From Veillonella sp. VA139 (lineage in GTDB: Bacteria > Bacillota > Negativicutes > Veillonellales > Veillonellaceae), in assembly GCF_003992005.1 (NCBI RefSeq), contig NZ_RQVL01000012.1, forward strand, positions 1 to 64,000: 64,000 bases of DNA, in the 5' to 3' direction. The notes below the pieces were generated by a model. It ran no database searches. It worked only from the letters and a program-made list of their open reading frames with translations, and was not told the origin of the DNA. The stretch's first letter is position 1; every line of letters begins with the position of its first letter. Both the position numbers and the translations under genes were made by a program. Positions 63,323 through 64,000 of the stretch are shown piece by piece.

Positions 63323-64000
63323 TTAACTATACAAAATACGCATATACTGTGGTCCAAAGCGTGTTTCCATTTGATGCCGCAAAATCGATTGCACTTCATC
63401 AAATCCGTGGGATTGTAAATATGCTTTAGCATCTTCTCTTGCTTCCACAAGAATAGGTATATCCTTGATGATGTTCGCAACTTTCAAATCTGGCAATCCC
63501 GACTGAGCCAAGCCAAATAATTCCCCTGTGCCACGAATGAGCAAGTCTTGTTCTGCCAGTTCAAATCCGTCTTGCGTTTGTTCCATCAGTGAAAGTCGAG
63601 TTTTGCTATCAGGGTTTTTGCTATCGCTAATTAGAATACAATAGGCCTGCGCCGATCCACGACCTACACGACCTCGCAATTGATGCAACTGTGATAAACC
63701 AAACCGCTCCGCATTATGGATACACATAATCGTCGCATTCGGCACATTCACGCCCACCTCAATCACCGTTGTGGATACTAACAAATGAATCTCTCGACGA
63801 TAGAACGCATCCATGATTTCTTCTTTTTCCTTTGGACGCATGCGACCATGCACCAAACCTACACGATAGTGTGGCTCAAAGTATTCTTTATATTCATAAT
63901 AAATCTGTTCTGCCGCTTGTAAATCCATTTTTTCAGACTCTTCCACTAATGGGCACACTGCATAGACCTGACGACCTGCTTGCATTTCTTTTTCAAAAAA
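63323..64000 (-). CDS. recG: RecG ATP-dependent DNA helicase, C-terminal part (gene continues past the window)
   Basis: 225 residues from the end of the gene; the 5' part lies beyond 64000. Helicase motif V (STTVIEVGVNVPNATIMCIH), motif VI (QLHQLRGRVGRGSAQAYC) and the RecG C-terminus (TGELFGLAQSGLPDLKVANI) are clear. RecG remodels replication forks and Holliday junctions. Confidence 0.95.
   Translation of the reverse strand, partial: FFEKEMQAGRQVYAVCPLVEESEKMDLQAAEQIYYEYKEYFEPHYRVGLVHGRMRPKEKEEIMDAFYRREIHLLVSTTVIEVGVNVPNATIMCIHNAERFGLSQLHQLRGRVGRGSAQAYCILISDSKNPDSKTRLSLMEQTQDGFELAEQDLLIRGTGELFGLAQSGLPDLKVANIIKDIPILVEAREDAKAYLQSHGFDEVQSILRHQMETRFGPQYMRILYS

Overview
The window is low-GC DNA with two parts. 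Positions 1 to about 18,955 are most of a Tn916/Tn1545-family conjugative transposon carrying a multiresistance insertion. The rest, from about 18,955 to 64,000, is host chromosome. The host looks like a diderm Firmicute of the class Negativicutes, most likely Veillonella. I infer this from the mix of Firmicutes-like proteins with an ArnT-like lipid glycosyltransferase, MacAB, a type IV pilus locus and PssA/Psd; no rRNA or other species marker is present. Almost every gene is on the minus strand.

Transposon (1-18,955). Reading right to left, the Tn916 conjugation module is in its standard order: orf24, orf23, orf22, orf21 (FtsK-like coupling protein), oriT, orf20 (MobT relaxase), orf19, ardA (orf18), orf17, orf16 (VirB4), orf15, orf14 (cell-wall hydrolase), orf13. 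By Tn916 gene order tet(M) would lie just left of position 1, but it is not visible. The 3' end of orf20 is interrupted by a Tn6003-like macrolide-aminoglycoside-streptothricin (MAS) block: erm(B) copy 2, a truncated aadE, sat4, aph(3')-IIIa, a decayed WYL regulator, a truncated omega repressor with its operator, and erm(B) copy 1. An ISL3-family transposase gene sits between this block and orf19. The two erm(B) copies lie in 1.18-kb direct repeats that are close to identical but not exact.

Chromosome. 19.1-24.3 kb: gatCAB (tRNA amidotransferase), a small membrane protein and a family-39 glycosyltransferase. 24.3-27.4 kb: a MacAB-type efflux pump. 27.6-29.1 kb: phosphofructokinase and a shikimate-kinase-like P-loop protein. 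29.2-37.2 kb: a type IV pilus operon (pilB, pilT, pilC, pilin, prepilin peptidase, four minor pilin-like genes, pilM/N/O-like). 37.5-39.4 kb: an OatA-like acyltransferase.

39.5-57.4 kb is the most unusual region. An apparent eight-gene operon encodes a coiled-coil protein, two large paralogous Hsp70/actin-fold ATPases, a HerA/DUF87-type ATPase, a glycine-zipper hydrophobic protein and three proteins I do not recognise. Upstream are a WYL regulator and a 52-aa ORF, then two orphan genes that share a 24-bp operator-like sequence at identical spacing to their -10 boxes. A C10 tract forms one arm of a terminator-like hairpin in front of the main operon. I know of no described system with this composition; a stress or defence role is only inference.

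57.8-59.4 kb is an AbiE type IV toxin-antitoxin pair whose promoter lies inside a perfect inverted repeat. 59.6-64.0 kb holds a family-2 glycosyltransferase, pssA, psd, a WecG/TagA glycosyltransferase, a 4-oxalocrotonate tautomerase and the 3' part of recG, which runs off the window. I saw no tRNA, rRNA or CRISPR array.
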